A DNA stretch of 64,000 bases from JBEKIK01 sp963845975 (GTDB taxonomy: Bacteria > Planctomycetota > Planctomycetia > Pirellulales > Thermoguttaceae), in contig CAWJUD010000001.1 of the NCBI GenBank assembly GCA_963845975.1, forward strand, positions 992,001 to 1,056,000, in the 5' to 3' direction. Shown here in pieces: positions 27,752 through 36,856 of this stretch; within the stretch, counting starts at the first letter, position 1, and the number at the start of each line of letters is the position of its first letter. The translations under genes were made by a program, and so were the position numbers. A model generated the notes under the pieces. That model was not told the origin of the DNA, ran no database searches, and saw only the letters and a program-made list of their open reading frames with translations.

Positions 27752-28722
27752 TGACTTGTGAATACTTCGGCGATCACTTCTTCCAAGGGCGGATCTTCCA
27801 CGCTGACGTCGGCTATGGCATATTGGGCCAGTATATTTCCTAAAACGTTGGGAACTGATGTGCGCTCGACACGCAACTTGACTCTCGGCGGCTCGATGGA
27901 AAGCACTTTTCCATATCGTTCGAAGCCCCTGGGGATTTCGCCGTTGGAAAGCTCCAAAGAGATTACTTTATGGCTGCTGAACTGATCGACTATGCCGCTG
28001 AGCGATCCGTCGTAGATGATCCTTCCCAAGGCGATGATTACCACCCGCCGGCACAGGGCGGCCACGTCTTTCATGTAGTGGCTCGTCAGCAAAATGGTTA
28101 CCTTGCGGCGCTGCTGATATTCGCGCAAAAAAACCTGGATGTTGTGCTGTGCCACCACGTCCAAACCGATGGTCGGCTCGTCCAAAAACAGCACCTCGGG
28201 CGAGTGCAACAGCGCGGCGATCAACTCCATCTTCATCCGCTCGCCCAGCGACAATTCGCGGACCGGCTGATTGAGCAAATTGCCCACTTCCAACAGCTTG
28301 GTAAGTTCGTCCAAGGTGCGCCGGAAGTTTTCCGGCTCGATGCGGTAGATATGCTGGTGCAGACGAAACGACTCGGCCGCGGGCAGGTCCCACCAGAGTT
28401 GATTTTTCTGACCCATGATCAGGGCGAAGCGCCGGCGATAGGCGTTTTCCCGCCGCCAAGGAACAAAGCCCAGCACCCGAGCGGTCCCGGCAGTGGGAGT
28501 TATCACGCCCGATAGAAGTTTCAGCGTGGTGGTTTTTCCCGCCCCATTGGGTCCCAGAAAAGCCACGAACTCGCCCTGCTCGACCGTTAGATCAATACCC
28601 CGCACCGCCTCGACAAAGCGATACTCCCGGCGAAAGAGCCCGCTTACGGCGGACGCCAGGCCTTCTTTTTTCTGATAAATCCGGTAGGACTTCGACAGCG
28701 CCTTTATTTCGATTGTGGCCAT
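27730..28722 (-). CDS. ABC transporter ATP-binding protein
   Basis: 330 aa. Walker A GPNGAGKTTTL near residue 58, Q-loop IMGQKNQLWWDLP, signature LSLGERMKME, Walker B VLFLDEPTIGLD, and the switch His in LLTSHYMKDV. The extended C-terminal domain (about residues 240-330) is typical for ABC-2 exporters of this group. It powers the two-permease exporter encoded by the next two genes. The last codons fall within an intergenic repeat. Confidence 0.95.
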   Translation of the reverse strand: MATIEIKALSKSYRIYQKKEGLASAVSGLFRREYRFVEAVRGIDLTVEQGEFVAFLGPNGAGKTTTLKLLSGVITPTAGTARVLGFVPWRRENAYRRRFALIMGQKNQLWWDLPAAESFRLHQHIYRIEPENFRRTLDELTKLLEVGNLLNQPVRELSLGERMKMELIAALLHSPEVLFLDEPTIGLDVVAQHNIQVFLREYQQRRKVTILLTSHYMKDVAALCRRVVIIALGRIIYDGSLSGIVDQFSSHKVISLELSNGEIPRGFERYGKVLSIEPPRVKLRVERTSVPNVLGNILAQYAIADVSVEDPPLEEVIAEVFTSQRMKDKG

Positions 28723-28768
28723 TGCTCAGTCATTATAGACGCCTACCGAAGTGGGGGGAAGAAGCCAA

Positions 28769-28851
28769 GAGTTCAGGATTCAGGGTTCGGGGTTCAGGAC
28801 TTGATGTTCCGCTCGAAAGCTGAAACCTGTACCCTAAACCGTGAACCCTTT
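28769..28851. repeat. TTCAGGRTTCAGG microrepeat and its partial complement
   Basis: 28769-28800 holds five imperfect TTCAGG units; 28826-28851 holds the complementary CCCTAAACCGTGAACCC. Together they could pair. Located between the divergent ABC ATPase and ispF genes. Confidence 0.5.
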
Positions 28852-28933
28852 ATTTTACGGCTTCTTTGGAGTATAATCCGCCGCACGAGTATACGTGTTT
28901 TTCCCTTTTTTAGGAGAATATGCCACGGGTGGA

Positions 28934-29416
28934 ATGAGAATTGGAATCGGACACGATACCCATCGCCTGCGGCCGGGCGGACCGCTTCGTCTGGGCGGGG
29001 TAAATATTCCCCACGACCGGGAATTGGTCGGCTTCAGCGACGCCGACGTGCTCTTGCACGCCGTTACCGACGCCCTGCTGGGCGCGGCCGCCCTGGGCGA
29101 CATCGGCCAGATGTTTCCCGATACCGATCCTACGAACCGCGGCCGGAATTCCGCCGACATGCTCCGCGCGGCCCTGAATGCCGTGGCCGCCGTGGGCTGG
29201 AAAATCTCCAACCTCGATTGCATCGTATTCGCACACCGCCCAAAACTATTGCCCCACAAGCAAACCATCCGCGAACGGCTGGCCGAAATCCTCGGCGTGG
29301 AACCGGAACGCATCGGCCTGCAAGCCAAATCCGGCGATCTAGTCGGCCTGGTCGGCCGAGAAGAAGCCATTGAAGCCCAGTGCGTTGTGCTCCTGGAACC
29401 AATCGCCGAAGAATAA
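28934..29416 (+). CDS. ispF: 2-C-methyl-D-erythritol 2,4-cyclodiphosphate synthase
   Basis: 160 aa. IspF cyclises CDP-methylerythritol phosphate in the MEP isoprenoid pathway. Metal ligands are in GIGHDTHRL (Asp, His) and FSDADVLLHAVTDALLG; the CDP-binding and homotrimer regions (DIGQMFPDTD, LQAKSGD with the threonine region changed) are present. The start is the ATG at 28934, which overlaps the TGA of a five-codon leader (28920-28937, MPRVE) that has AGGAG in front. This suggests translational coupling. Confidence 0.95.
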   Translation: MRIGIGHDTHRLRPGGPLRLGGVNIPHDRELVGFSDADVLLHAVTDALLGAAALGDIGQMFPDTDPTNRGRNSADMLRAALNAVAAVGWKISNLDCIVFAHRPKLLPHKQTIRERLAEILGVEPERIGLQAKSGDLVGLVGREEAIEAQCVVLLEPIAEE

Positions 29417-29430
29417 ACCTAATAGATCCT

Positions 29431-29455
29431 CGTTCCCATGCTCCGCCTGGGAACG
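29431..29455. repeat. CGTTCCCA...TGGGAACG dyad
   Basis: CGTTCCCA and TGGGAACG arms of eight bases around TGCTCCGCC. A second, imperfect copy is inside the TMTC-like gene at 43605-43630. Confidence 0.6.
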
Positions 29456-29506
29456 GAATTAAAATTGCACGCAAAACGCACTCAAACCACAGACAAAAAC
29501 TCTATT

Positions 29507-29541
29507 ACCTATAACCTATTGCCTATCACCTATTGCCTACT
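29507..29541. repeat. CCTATNNCCTATTGCC microrepeat
   Basis: Four imperfect CCTATAACCTATTGCCTATC-type words immediately before the cysS start codon, where a ribosome site would be expected. Confidence 0.5.
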
Positions 29542-31092
29542 ATGCTTCGCGTCTACAACACACTCAGCAAAACCAAAGAACCCTTCCAACCAGTCCAGCC
29601 TGGCAAGGTGGGAATTTACCTTTGCGGACCAACCGTTTATAAACCCAGCCACATCGGACACATGGTCGGTCCGGTGATCTTCGATGCCATTAAACGATAC
29701 CTGGTCTACTCGGGCTATAACGTCACTTGGGTAGTAAACATCACCGACGTGGACGACAAACTCATTAACGAATCCAATGCCCGGGGCGTTGCGATGTCGC
29801 AATTGGCCGCCGAAATGACGGCCGACTATATGAACAATATCCAGGCCTTGGGCGTCGACACCATCGACCATTTCCCCCGCTGCACCGCGAGCATGGCCGA
29901 CATCATTAAGTTCACCCAGGGGCTTATCGATAAAGGTTTCGCCTACGAGGCCCAGGGCGACGTGTATTTTGAAGTCAGCAAAGACCCTGAATACGGCAAG
30001 CTGAGCCACCGCCGCATAGAAGCCATGCAAGGCGACGGCGGCGGATCGGCCGATCGCAAACGGGCAAGCGCCGATTTCGCCCTGTGGAAGGCCGCCAAGC
30101 CCGGCGAGCCATCCTGGGACAGCCCCTGGGGACCGGGACGGCCGGGCTGGCATATCGAATGCTCGGCCATGAGCCGCGGCCTGCTGGGCGAAACTTTTGA
30201 TATTCATGGGGGCGGGCTCGATCTGGTCTTTCCGCATCATGAAAACGAAATCGCCCAAAGCGAATCCTGCCACGGCAAATCCATGGCCAAGTATTGGATG
30301 CACAACGGACTGATGCAGGCCTCGGACGAGGTCGGCAAACTGGGCGGGCGCCAGACCCGGGCGACCGAAGGCGATTTCGCCTCCCAAGACGCCGGCAAAA
30401 TCAGCAAGTCCCGCGGCTCCGAACCGTTCAGAGAACTGCTCAAACAATTCTCGCCCGAGACGATCCGCTTTTTCCTCCTCTCGACCCATTACCGCCGGCC
30501 GATCGACTATAGCGAATCGCGACTCCGCGAGGTCGAAACCGGGATGGACGCCTTTTACCGCTTCTTTAAGCGATATGAGTTAATAACGGGCCAGAGTTTT
30601 TATGACATTGATGCACCAACACGATCCTCTGAACCAAATCACCCGGATTTTGAGCATGGAGGTCACGGTATCCGCTTAACGATGACAAAACGTTTCGTAG
30701 ATTTTATAGCTTGTATGGATGATGATTTCAATACGGGTGGTGCCATTGCTGTATTGTTCGATTTAGTACGTGCTCTCAATAAGTTTATTGACGATAAAAA
30801 ACTTGAAGACTCGGAACATCATAATGGCAATGATTTAAATGATCTCAAAATATGTAGTAAAAGATTCCGTGAATTAGCCCTCACCATCGGCCTATTTCGC
30901 AATTCAATCCAAGAAAAATCCTCCGGCGACGACGCCGTGCTGGGCAAATTGATAAGCCTGTTTATCGAACTGCGCAATGAAGCCCGCCAGAAAAAAGACT
31001 TCGCCACCGCCGACCGCATCCGCAACGGCCTTAGTGCCATCGGCATCACGCTCGAAGATCGCCCCGGCGGAACGGAATGGAACGTAAAATAA
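29542..31092 (+). CDS. cysS: Cysteinyl-tRNA synthetase
   Basis: 516 aa from ATG 29542 (MLRVYNTLSKTKEPF). Class I synthetase: zinc ligand Cys28 in YLCGPTVY, HIGH motif at 37-40, zinc-region WHIECSAMS and PHHENEIAQSE, and KISKSRG as the KMSKS equivalent. It charges tRNA-Cys. No Shine-Dalgarno site, only microrepeat DNA, precedes the start. Codons from about 30585 to 30880 are far richer in A/T than the rest of the gene, although the protein stays in register. Confidence 0.97.
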   Translation: MLRVYNTLSKTKEPFQPVQPGKVGIYLCGPTVYKPSHIGHMVGPVIFDAIKRYLVYSGYNVTWVVNITDVDDKLINESNARGVAMSQLAAEMTADYMNNIQALGVDTIDHFPRCTASMADIIKFTQGLIDKGFAYEAQGDVYFEVSKDPEYGKLSHRRIEAMQGDGGGSADRKRASADFALWKAAKPGEPSWDSPWGPGRPGWHIECSAMSRGLLGETFDIHGGGLDLVFPHHENEIAQSESCHGKSMAKYWMHNGLMQASDEVGKLGGRQTRATEGDFASQDAGKISKSRGSEPFRELLKQFSPETIRFFLLSTHYRRPIDYSESRLREVETGMDAFYRFFKRYELITGQSFYDIDAPTRSSEPNHPDFEHGGHGIRLTMTKRFVDFIACMDDDFNTGGAIAVLFDLVRALNKFIDDKKLEDSEHHNGNDLNDLKICSKRFRELALTIGLFRNSIQEKSSGDDAVLGKLISLFIELRNEARQKKDFATADRIRNGLSAIGITLEDRPGGTEWNVK

Positions 31093-31109
31093 AAAATTGA
31101 AAACTCCAA

Positions 31110-31125
31110 AAACCGCTCGCGGTTT
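31110..31125. repeat. Palindromic repeat AAACCGC-TC-GCGGTTT
   Basis: A copy of the GAAACCGC-NN-GCGGTTTC family between cysS and ruvC, ending about 5 bases before the ruvC start codon. Confidence 0.7.
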
Positions 31126-31129
31126 CGCA

Positions 31130-31645
31130 ATGAATGACCAAAACGCCTCCCTCCGCATTCTCGGCATTGATCCCGGGCTGAATATCACCGGCTACGGCGT
31201 GCTGGAATGCGGCAACGGCTCGCCGCGGATCTGCGAGGCTGGCGTGGTGCGGGGAAAAAGCCGGCGGTCGCTTACAGATCGTCTGCTCGAAATCCACACC
31301 GGCGTGGCCGACGTAATCGCCGCGCTCAATCCCGGCGTAATGGCCTTGGAGGAATTATATTCGCATTACAACCGCCCGCGCACGGCGATCCTCATGGGTC
31401 ACGCCCGGGGCGTTATCTGCCTGGCCGCGGCCGAAGCCGGCATACCGGTAGTTCATTACTCCGCCACGCAGATCAAAAAAATCCTCACCGGCGCGGGCCG
31501 GGCGTCAAAATCGCAAGTGCAGCGGGCCATCCAGCGCGAACTTGCCTTATCCCAAATTCCCGACCCGCCCGACGTAGCCGACGCCCTGGCCGTCGCCTTG
31601 TGCCATTATTACCTGAAAGATAAACTGCGTATATTGAAAAAATAA
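31130..31645 (+). CDS. ruvC: Holliday junction resolvase RuvC
   Basis: 171 aa. The four acidic catalytic residues are visible: Asp in ILGIDPGLNITGYG, Glu in MALEELYSHYN, and the pair in PPDVADALAVALCH. RuvC cuts Holliday junctions after RuvAB branch migration. ATG 31130 was chosen to match family N-termini; the frame is open from 31097. It precedes ruvA by 121 bases containing two dyads. Confidence 0.96.
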   Translation: MNDQNASLRILGIDPGLNITGYGVLECGNGSPRICEAGVVRGKSRRSLTDRLLEIHTGVADVIAALNPGVMALEELYSHYNRPRTAILMGHARGVICLAAAEAGIPVVHYSATQIKKILTGAGRASKSQVQRAIQRELALSQIPDPPDVADALAVALCHYYLKDKLRILKK

Positions 31646-31670
31646 TTGATAAAAAATCGAATTGTTTAGC

Positions 31671-31724
31671 CCGGGCACTTGTGCCCGGTGATTTCAGTTT
31701 TCACACCGGTCGTAAGCGACCGGT
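31671..31724. repeat. Two word dyads between ruvC and ruvA
   Basis: CCGGGCACTTGTGCCCGG (31671-31688) and ACCGGTCGTAAGCGACCGGT (31705-31724) are both perfect inverted repeats of eight pairs. They could form hairpins in the ruvC-ruvA transcript. Confidence 0.65.
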
Positions 31725-31766
31725 CTAAACAAGCGATTCACTTCCATTGTTTTTTAAGGATATCGC

Positions 31767-32390
31767 TTGATCACCAAAATCACCGGCCAACTGATTGCAC
31801 TGCACGACGACGTACTCACGCTCCGCATCGGGGCGTTCGAGTACGAGATATTAGTACCCGAGTTTGCCCGCCGCCGCCTGCAAAGCGAAATCGAACGGGA
31901 AATCAGCCTGCATACGATTGAGTATCTCGAAGGCAACCCCATGCAAGGCCGCATGACGCCCCGGCTGATCGGCTTTTTAACCGAGGTCGAACGGGAATTT
32001 TTCGAGTTGTTCTGCTCGGTGGACGGCGTGGGCGTGAAAAAGGCCCTCCGCTCCATGGTCCGGCCTGTAAAGGAAGTGGCCACGGCCATCGAGGAGCAAG
32101 ACACAAAATCGCTCTCCGCCCTGCCCGGCATCGGGGCGGCCATGGCCGAGCGGATCATCGCCAAATTGCGCCGTAAGGTGCCGAAATTTGCGCTGATGGT
32201 CGGCGGGGATGAAAAACGCGAGGCCGAGGTCGAGCCCGACGTGATTTCCGAAACCTACGACGTGCTCCGCACACTCGGCCACAGCGAGAGCGAGGCCCGA
32301 AAGCTGATCGACGCCGCGTTGGCCGCAAAAAAGAAATACAAGGACGTGCAAAGCCTGATCGAGGCGATTTATCTGCAAAGCCACAAATAG
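31767..32390 (+). CDS. ruvA: Holliday junction DNA helicase subunit RuvA
   Basis: 207 aa. The N-terminal OB domain begins MITKITGQLIALHDDVLTL; the helix-hairpin-helix repeats are VDGVGVKKALRSM and LPGIGAAMAERII; the C-terminal domain that contacts RuvB (VLRTLGHSESEARKLIDAAL) is present. It binds four-way junctions as a tetramer. The start is TTG at 31767, preceded by AAGGA at seven bases. Confidence 0.96.
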   Translation: MITKITGQLIALHDDVLTLRIGAFEYEILVPEFARRRLQSEIEREISLHTIEYLEGNPMQGRMTPRLIGFLTEVEREFFELFCSVDGVGVKKALRSMVRPVKEVATAIEEQDTKSLSALPGIGAAMAERIIAKLRRKVPKFALMVGGDEKREAEVEPDVISETYDVLRTLGHSESEARKLIDAALAAKKKYKDVQSLIEAIYLQSHK

Positions 32391-32436
32391 GGGCTAGAGA
32401 TTAGTGATAAGGGGATAGGGAATAGGGTGATTAAGG

Positions 32437-32553
32437 AAAGGATGAAGGATGAATTAAAATGCTGAATAATAAATGCTTCGTGGTGACCCCTAACCTCCGA
32501 TCTCTTCCCCCTTACCTTTGAAACTGTATACTGTCAACCGTAAACTGATAACC
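32437..32553. repeat. Microrepeats upstream of the zinc-ribbon gene
   Basis: GGATGAAGGATGAA words at 32437-32455 and GTAAACTGATAACC words at 32521-32553, ending four bases before the start codon at 32558. Confidence 0.5.
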
Positions 32554-32557
32554 ACAA

Positions 32558-33640
32558 ATGCCCGAACTCATCGCTTCCAGGCCGACCATCCACGATGCCG
32601 TTCCGGCAAAAAAGGCGCAAGCCTGCGAATCCTGCGGTGCGCCGGTCGAGTCGAATGATAAGTTTTGCGGTGTCTGCGGGTCGTCTCAGCCGACTGTGGA
32701 CAAACCGCCCGCATCGGCCGCGGCGCTAACGCAAAATTTTTTCCGCTGCCAAAGCTGCGGCGCTGAAGTCGCAGTCGACAGCGGACATCGCAGTTACACC
32801 TGCGCATTCTGCGACTCGAACTACGTGGTCCAATTCACGCCGGAACAAACCGGGCGCAAACCGCCGGAATTCGTAATCGGCTTCGCCATCCCGCCCGAAC
32901 AGGCCCAGCAGCGATTTCGCGAGTGGTTGGGAGGCAACGCCTGGTTTCGACCCGGCGACTTGAGCCTGGCCCAGATCGAGGGCAAACTCCGCGGCGCATA
33001 CATCCCCTTCTGGTCGTTTTCCATGCTCGCTCAAAGCCGCTGGTCGGCTGCGATCGGAGAACATTGGACTGAAACCCAAACCTACACTACCATCGAAAAC
33101 GGCAAACCGGTGACCAAAACCAGGCACATTCAGCACACCGAATGGTGGGACCTTGCCGGCGGATACCACCGATATTACAGCGGATATTTGATTTCCGGCA
33201 GCCGGGGACTGGCCCAACGCGACGCCCAAGTCATCCAGCCTTTCCACCTCGCCGCTTTGAAACGCTACGAACCCTATTTTCTCGCCGGATGGCTGAGTGA
33301 AGAGTATTCGGTAGCCCCTGATGAGGCCCTTAAAATCTGCCAGCAGGAGTTCGGGCGCTGGGAAAACGAAAACGTGGTCAAGTTACTGCCCGGTGATACC
33401 TACAAAGACCTTCAAGTGCAGACCGACTTCAGCCAGATAAATTCCGACCTGATCCTGCTGCCCATTTATATCCTCAGCTATCGCTACAAAGATAAACTCT
33501 ACCGGTTCCTCGTGAACGGCCAGACCGGCAAGACCATCGGCGAAAAGCCGCTGTCCTGGCTAAAGGTCGGATTAACGGTGGGCCTGGTGACATTATTGGT
33601 ATTCATCATCATGTTGTTATTGTTTTTCTTCAATCATTAG
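32558..33640 (+). CDS. Zinc-ribbon membrane-anchored protein (first of pair)
   Basis: 360 aa. Two treble-clef type zinc ribbons (CESCGAP...FCGVCGSS at about 23-42, CQSCGAEV...CAFCDSN at about 64-88), a long soluble beta-rich region with many Trp/Tyr (GAYIPFWSFSMLAQSRWSA, GYHRYYSGYLI), and a single C-terminal membrane helix. LYRFLVNGQTGKTIGEKPLS just before the helix is a hallmark of this planctomycete family. The domain faces the cytoplasm if the zinc ribbons bind metal there. It sits between ruvA and ruvB with a paralogue; function unknown. Confidence 0.85.
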   Translation: MPELIASRPTIHDAVPAKKAQACESCGAPVESNDKFCGVCGSSQPTVDKPPASAAALTQNFFRCQSCGAEVAVDSGHRSYTCAFCDSNYVVQFTPEQTGRKPPEFVIGFAIPPEQAQQRFREWLGGNAWFRPGDLSLAQIEGKLRGAYIPFWSFSMLAQSRWSAAIGEHWTETQTYTTIENGKPVTKTRHIQHTEWWDLAGGYHRYYSGYLISGSRGLAQRDAQVIQPFHLAALKRYEPYFLAGWLSEEYSVAPDEALKICQQEFGRWENENVVKLLPGDTYKDLQVQTDFSQINSDLILLPIYILSYRYKDKLYRFLVNGQTGKTIGEKPLSWLKVGLTVGLVTLLVFIIMLLLFFFNH

Positions 33641-33665
33641 TAGATGTTAATTGCATTAAGCGACC

Positions 33666-34813
33666 ATGAGCGACGTTGTAATTAAATGCACGGTTTGCGG
33701 CAGTTGGATAGACGAAGAGGACCTGTTCTGCGCAAACTGCGGCACCGAGGCCCCGCATACATCGTCTGTCGCCGCGGCGTCGGATGCGGCCAGCCTGGTT
33801 ACCGATAATTTTAAGTGCCGAAGTTGCGGGGCCGCGATGAGCTACGACGCCAGGCGCAGTCGCTCCGCTGTCCGTTCTGCGGCTCACTGGACATGGCGCC
33901 TCAGCCCGATCACAATGTGCTTTCGCCCCGGCGCGTGGCGCCCTTTCGCCTTAAACGCGAGGAAGCCGTGGCGGCCATGCGCGAGTGGCTGGGCAAAGGT
34001 TTTTGGCGTCCGGGCGGACTCGCCGAGCAGGCCTGCGTGGTCAAAATTACGCCGGTTTATGTGCCCTACTGGGTCTTTCAGGCCAACACGCATACTTATT
34101 GGACCGCCGACACAAATCAAACACCCCCGTCTGCCCGAGGCGATTGGTATCCTTTAAGCGGCGAACATCAGGGCAGTTATGCGGGCCTGTTGATCGGGGC
34201 CAGCGGCGCACTCAGCCCCGCCGAGACCCAGGCCATTTGTCCCTTCGATTTCGCACCGGCCGTTGCCCCGGACAAGGTCGATCTGAAGAACGCGATTGTC
34301 GAAGAGTTTTCCCGCCCCAAAAAATACGCCCGGCCCCTGGCCCGTGAAGGCCTGGAAACCCTGGAAACCCAAGCCTGCACCACGGAGAATGTGCCCGGCA
34401 AGGCCCGCAATGTTCACGTCAACGTGCAGATTACGGAGATGGCCGGCGAGCCGGTGCTTTTGCCGGTCTGGATAATGGCCTATCGATTCCGCGGCGAACT
34501 TTACCGATTCCTGGTCAACGGGCAAACCGGGCGGGCAACAGGCCAGGCCCCGCTATCCATGGCGAAAATCTTCGTGGCAATTGCAATAGCGCTGCTGATA
34601 ATAGCGGTGTTTGTCCTTTTGTGCGCGAATGCCTTTGGAGCGGCACTGGGAACAGTTGCCGCCGCAGTCGGCCGTCAAAATTTCTTTTCCTCCCGTAATA
34701 ATATCCAGCGGGCTTCATCGTTAGGATGGTTTTGTGATATACTTATTCCTTTCGTGAAAATCCGTTTACTTAGAAAAAAACGCACCGACCATGCCCCGCG
34801 AACCGATTCTTAA
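33666..34813 (+). CDS. Zinc-ribbon membrane-anchored protein (second of pair), frameshifted
   Basis: Paralogue of the preceding gene. Frame one gives CTVCGSWI...CANCGTEA and CRSCGAAMSYDA; one C is missing at 33850-33851 (CC where CCC would restore the frame), after which AQSLRCPFCGSLDMAPQ, the conserved WVFQANTHTYWTA, LYRFLVNGQTGRATGQAPLS and a membrane helix follow. About 370 aa. The end overlaps ruvB by 23 bases; the residues after the helix look non-native and may hide another shift. Confidence 0.75.
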
Positions 34814-35831
34814 AAACCCCGCCGCAGAAAAAGACGAAGATCGCGCCTTGCGTCCCAAGCGGATGCGGGAGATGGTCGGTCAGCGGGAAGTGTACGCGCG
34901 GATCGAAATCGCCGTGGACGCCGCCTCGAAACGCGGCGAACCCCTGGGCCACATCCTTTTTGACGGCCCCCCGGGCTTGGGAAAAACCACTTTCGCCACC
35001 TGCATTCCCCGCGAATTGGGCGTAAACATCCAAATCGCCAGCGGGGCTACCCTAGCCGCGCCAAAAGATATGATCCCCTATCTTACCAATGCCGAAGAGC
35101 GCTCGGTATTGTTCATCGACGAAATCCATCGCCTGCCCAAGGCGGTCGAGGAATTCCTGTATCCGGCCATGGAGGATTTTCGTATCGATTTGACCCTTGG
35201 CGAAGGGATTAACGCCAGAACCATAAATATGCCGCTGAAACCCTTCACCATGATCGGGGCCACCACGCGGACCGGTCTTTTGTCGGCCCCGCTTCGCGAC
35301 CGCTTCCACATGCGCGAACATTTGGATTTCTATTCCGTCGAAGAACTGGCTGAGATCGTGCGCCGCAACGCCAAAAAACTTCGGGTGGAGATAGTCGACG
35401 CCGCGGCAAAAGAAATCGCCGCTCGCAGCCGCGGGACCCCGCGCGTGGCCAACAACCGCCTGCGCTGGGTCCGCGATTTCGCCCAGAGCAAGGCCGACGG
35501 CCGGATCAGCCTTGCCGTCGCCCGCGACGCCCTGGAGATGCAAGGCATCGACACCATGGGTTTGGACCCCCAAGACCGCAAGTATTTAGAGACCATTGCC
35601 CGGGTCTTCATTGGCGGGCCGGTCGGCGTGGAGGCGGTGGCCCATACCATGAATCTCCCGCCCGACACGCTCATCGACGAAGTCGAGCCGTATCTGCTCC
35701 GCTCCGAATTGGTAATTCGTACACCCCGGGGTCGCAAACTTACACAACTTGCTTACAATCATCTCGGACTTGCATCACCGTCCGATCCAAATGCGGCTCA
35801 AGATACCGATCAAAAGCGCCTTTTCGAGTAA
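34791..35831 (+). CDS. ruvB: Holliday junction DNA helicase subunit RuvB
   Basis: 346 aa AAA+ ATPase that drives branch migration. Walker A GPPGLGKTT at 59-67, Walker B LFIDEIH at about 107-113, sensor 1 in MIGATTRTGLLS with the arginine-finger region LRDRFHMREHLDFY, and the C-terminal winged helix (VEPYLLRSELVIRTPRGRKL). The start ATG overlaps the preceding zinc-ribbon gene. The ruvC, ruvA, ruvB order is standard apart from the two-gene insertion. Confidence 0.97.
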   Translation: MPREPILKNPAAEKDEDRALRPKRMREMVGQREVYARIEIAVDAASKRGEPLGHILFDGPPGLGKTTFATCIPRELGVNIQIASGATLAAPKDMIPYLTNAEERSVLFIDEIHRLPKAVEEFLYPAMEDFRIDLTLGEGINARTINMPLKPFTMIGATTRTGLLSAPLRDRFHMREHLDFYSVEELAEIVRRNAKKLRVEIVDAAAKEIAARSRGTPRVANNRLRWVRDFAQSKADGRISLAVARDALEMQGIDTMGLDPQDRKYLETIARVFIGGPVGVEAVAHTMNLPPDTLIDEVEPYLLRSELVIRTPRGRKLTQLAYNHLGLASPSDPNAAQDTDQKRLFE

Positions 35832-36170
35832 CATTGCTGTCAACGCTAGCAATCTTTACTAAAGTTTGCAGATTGCAGGCAACTAAAGAGTTTGATACTT
35901 GCATGCAATTAAGGAGCCAAAACAAAATAAACTCACCAAATCAGGAGGCCAGACATTCTTGCCTGGCTTGTCCGGCCGGAAAAATACGGGTAAGAATAAG
36001 AGACTGGCAAGAATGCCTGCCTTCCTGTATAAAAATAAACTCGCAGTATCTAGAGATTTTTTTATCGGGGGGTTGTCGGCGTTAGTCAAACTAATAATAT
36101 TGAAAGATGAAATAGTTATGGCGAATCTTTTCTGTACTTATCGTCTGTTTAATGGAAAAGGAGGAATAGG
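35832..36170. other. Intergenic region with a long inverted repeat
   Basis: GGCCAGACATTCTTGCCTGG near 35948 faces GACTGGCAAGAATGCCTGCC near 36002 as an imperfect inverted repeat about 20 bases long. AAAGGAGGAATAGG precedes the STAS start. No gene seen. Confidence 0.5.
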
Positions 36171-36548
36171 ATGCTTGCCATTTCGCCCGGTTGGGAATTG
36201 TACGTGGAGCGCGGCCCCGATTGGCTCATCGTGAAAATCCAAAGTATGGATACAAGCGGTGAAAATCCTCCCTTGGCCGAGCTGATTTGGGGCTTGATGC
36301 AACAACACTTGACCCATCGACTTGTGCTTGAATTGGATCGGGTTCCGGTGCTAAACAGTTTCCTGATAGAGCAACTGAAACAATTGTACCGGGAAATTTA
36401 CGAGCACGACGGCGTGATGCGGCTTTGCGGCCTTTCGGCCTACAACCGGCGAGTGCTGCATGCCTGCCGCTTGGACGAACGTTTCCAGCCGTATCACGAT
36501 CGCCAAGAGGCGGTTTTGGGATACTCGCCGCCAGGCCAGCCAAGATAA
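36171..36548 (+). CDS. STAS-domain protein
   Basis: 125 aa, single STAS-like fold: RLVLELDRVPVLNSFLIEQL aligns with the anti-sigma antagonist motif where a Ser normally follows (here NSFL), and DGVMRLCGLSAYNRRVLHAC with the following strand and helix. A strong ribosome site (GGAGG) precedes ATG 36171. Regulatory partner unknown, no kinase or sigma factor gene is adjacent. Confidence 0.75.
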   Translation: MLAISPGWELYVERGPDWLIVKIQSMDTSGENPPLAELIWGLMQQHLTHRLVLELDRVPVLNSFLIEQLKQLYREIYEHDGVMRLCGLSAYNRRVLHACRLDERFQPYHDRQEAVLGYSPPGQPR

Positions 36549-36622
36549 GTTCTTTTTTGGGGGGCCGTGGGCGTTATCCGGTGTTCACTGCGGGCCTGCT
36601 TTATAAACTACAAAAGTGTCCA

Positions 36623-36856
36623 TTAAGCCCAGGCAACTTCCAATTCATTGGTTATTTCGGCCACGCCCTCGACGTGGCGCAGGGCCTCTTGGGCCATTTG
36701 TTTTTGGAAGTAGGTGCCGACCACGCCTCGCAAGGTGACTCGACCTTGCTGGGTCTCAAATCTTAAGTTGCGGTGTGTAAGATATGGGTTTCGCTCCAGA
36801 GCAGTAAGGACTCGATCGTCCAAAGGCATCATGTCGATCATGATCGGTTCCAGCAA
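36623..36856 (-). CDS. BON-domain protein
   Basis: 77 aa: DDRVLTALERNPYLTHRNLR, then GRVTLRGVVGTYFQKQMAQE and HVEGVAEITNELEV, the BON pattern with its conserved Gly. No signal peptide or other domain. BON domains bind membranes or periplasmic partners in larger proteins. Convergent with the STAS gene. The start may be a downstream Met (residue 6, 9 or 10). Confidence 0.75.
   Translation of the reverse strand: MLEPIMIDMMPLDDRVLTALERNPYLTHRNLRFETQQGRVTLRGVVGTYFQKQMAQEALRHVEGVAEITNELEVAWA

Noticed and set aside
29530..30489. A 319-codon minus-strand frame opposite cysS
   Set aside because: Antisense shadow of a synthetase gene.
30585..30880. Separate foreign gene inside cysS
   Set aside because: The frame is continuous and the residues fit the CysS C-terminal helical region; only base composition changes.
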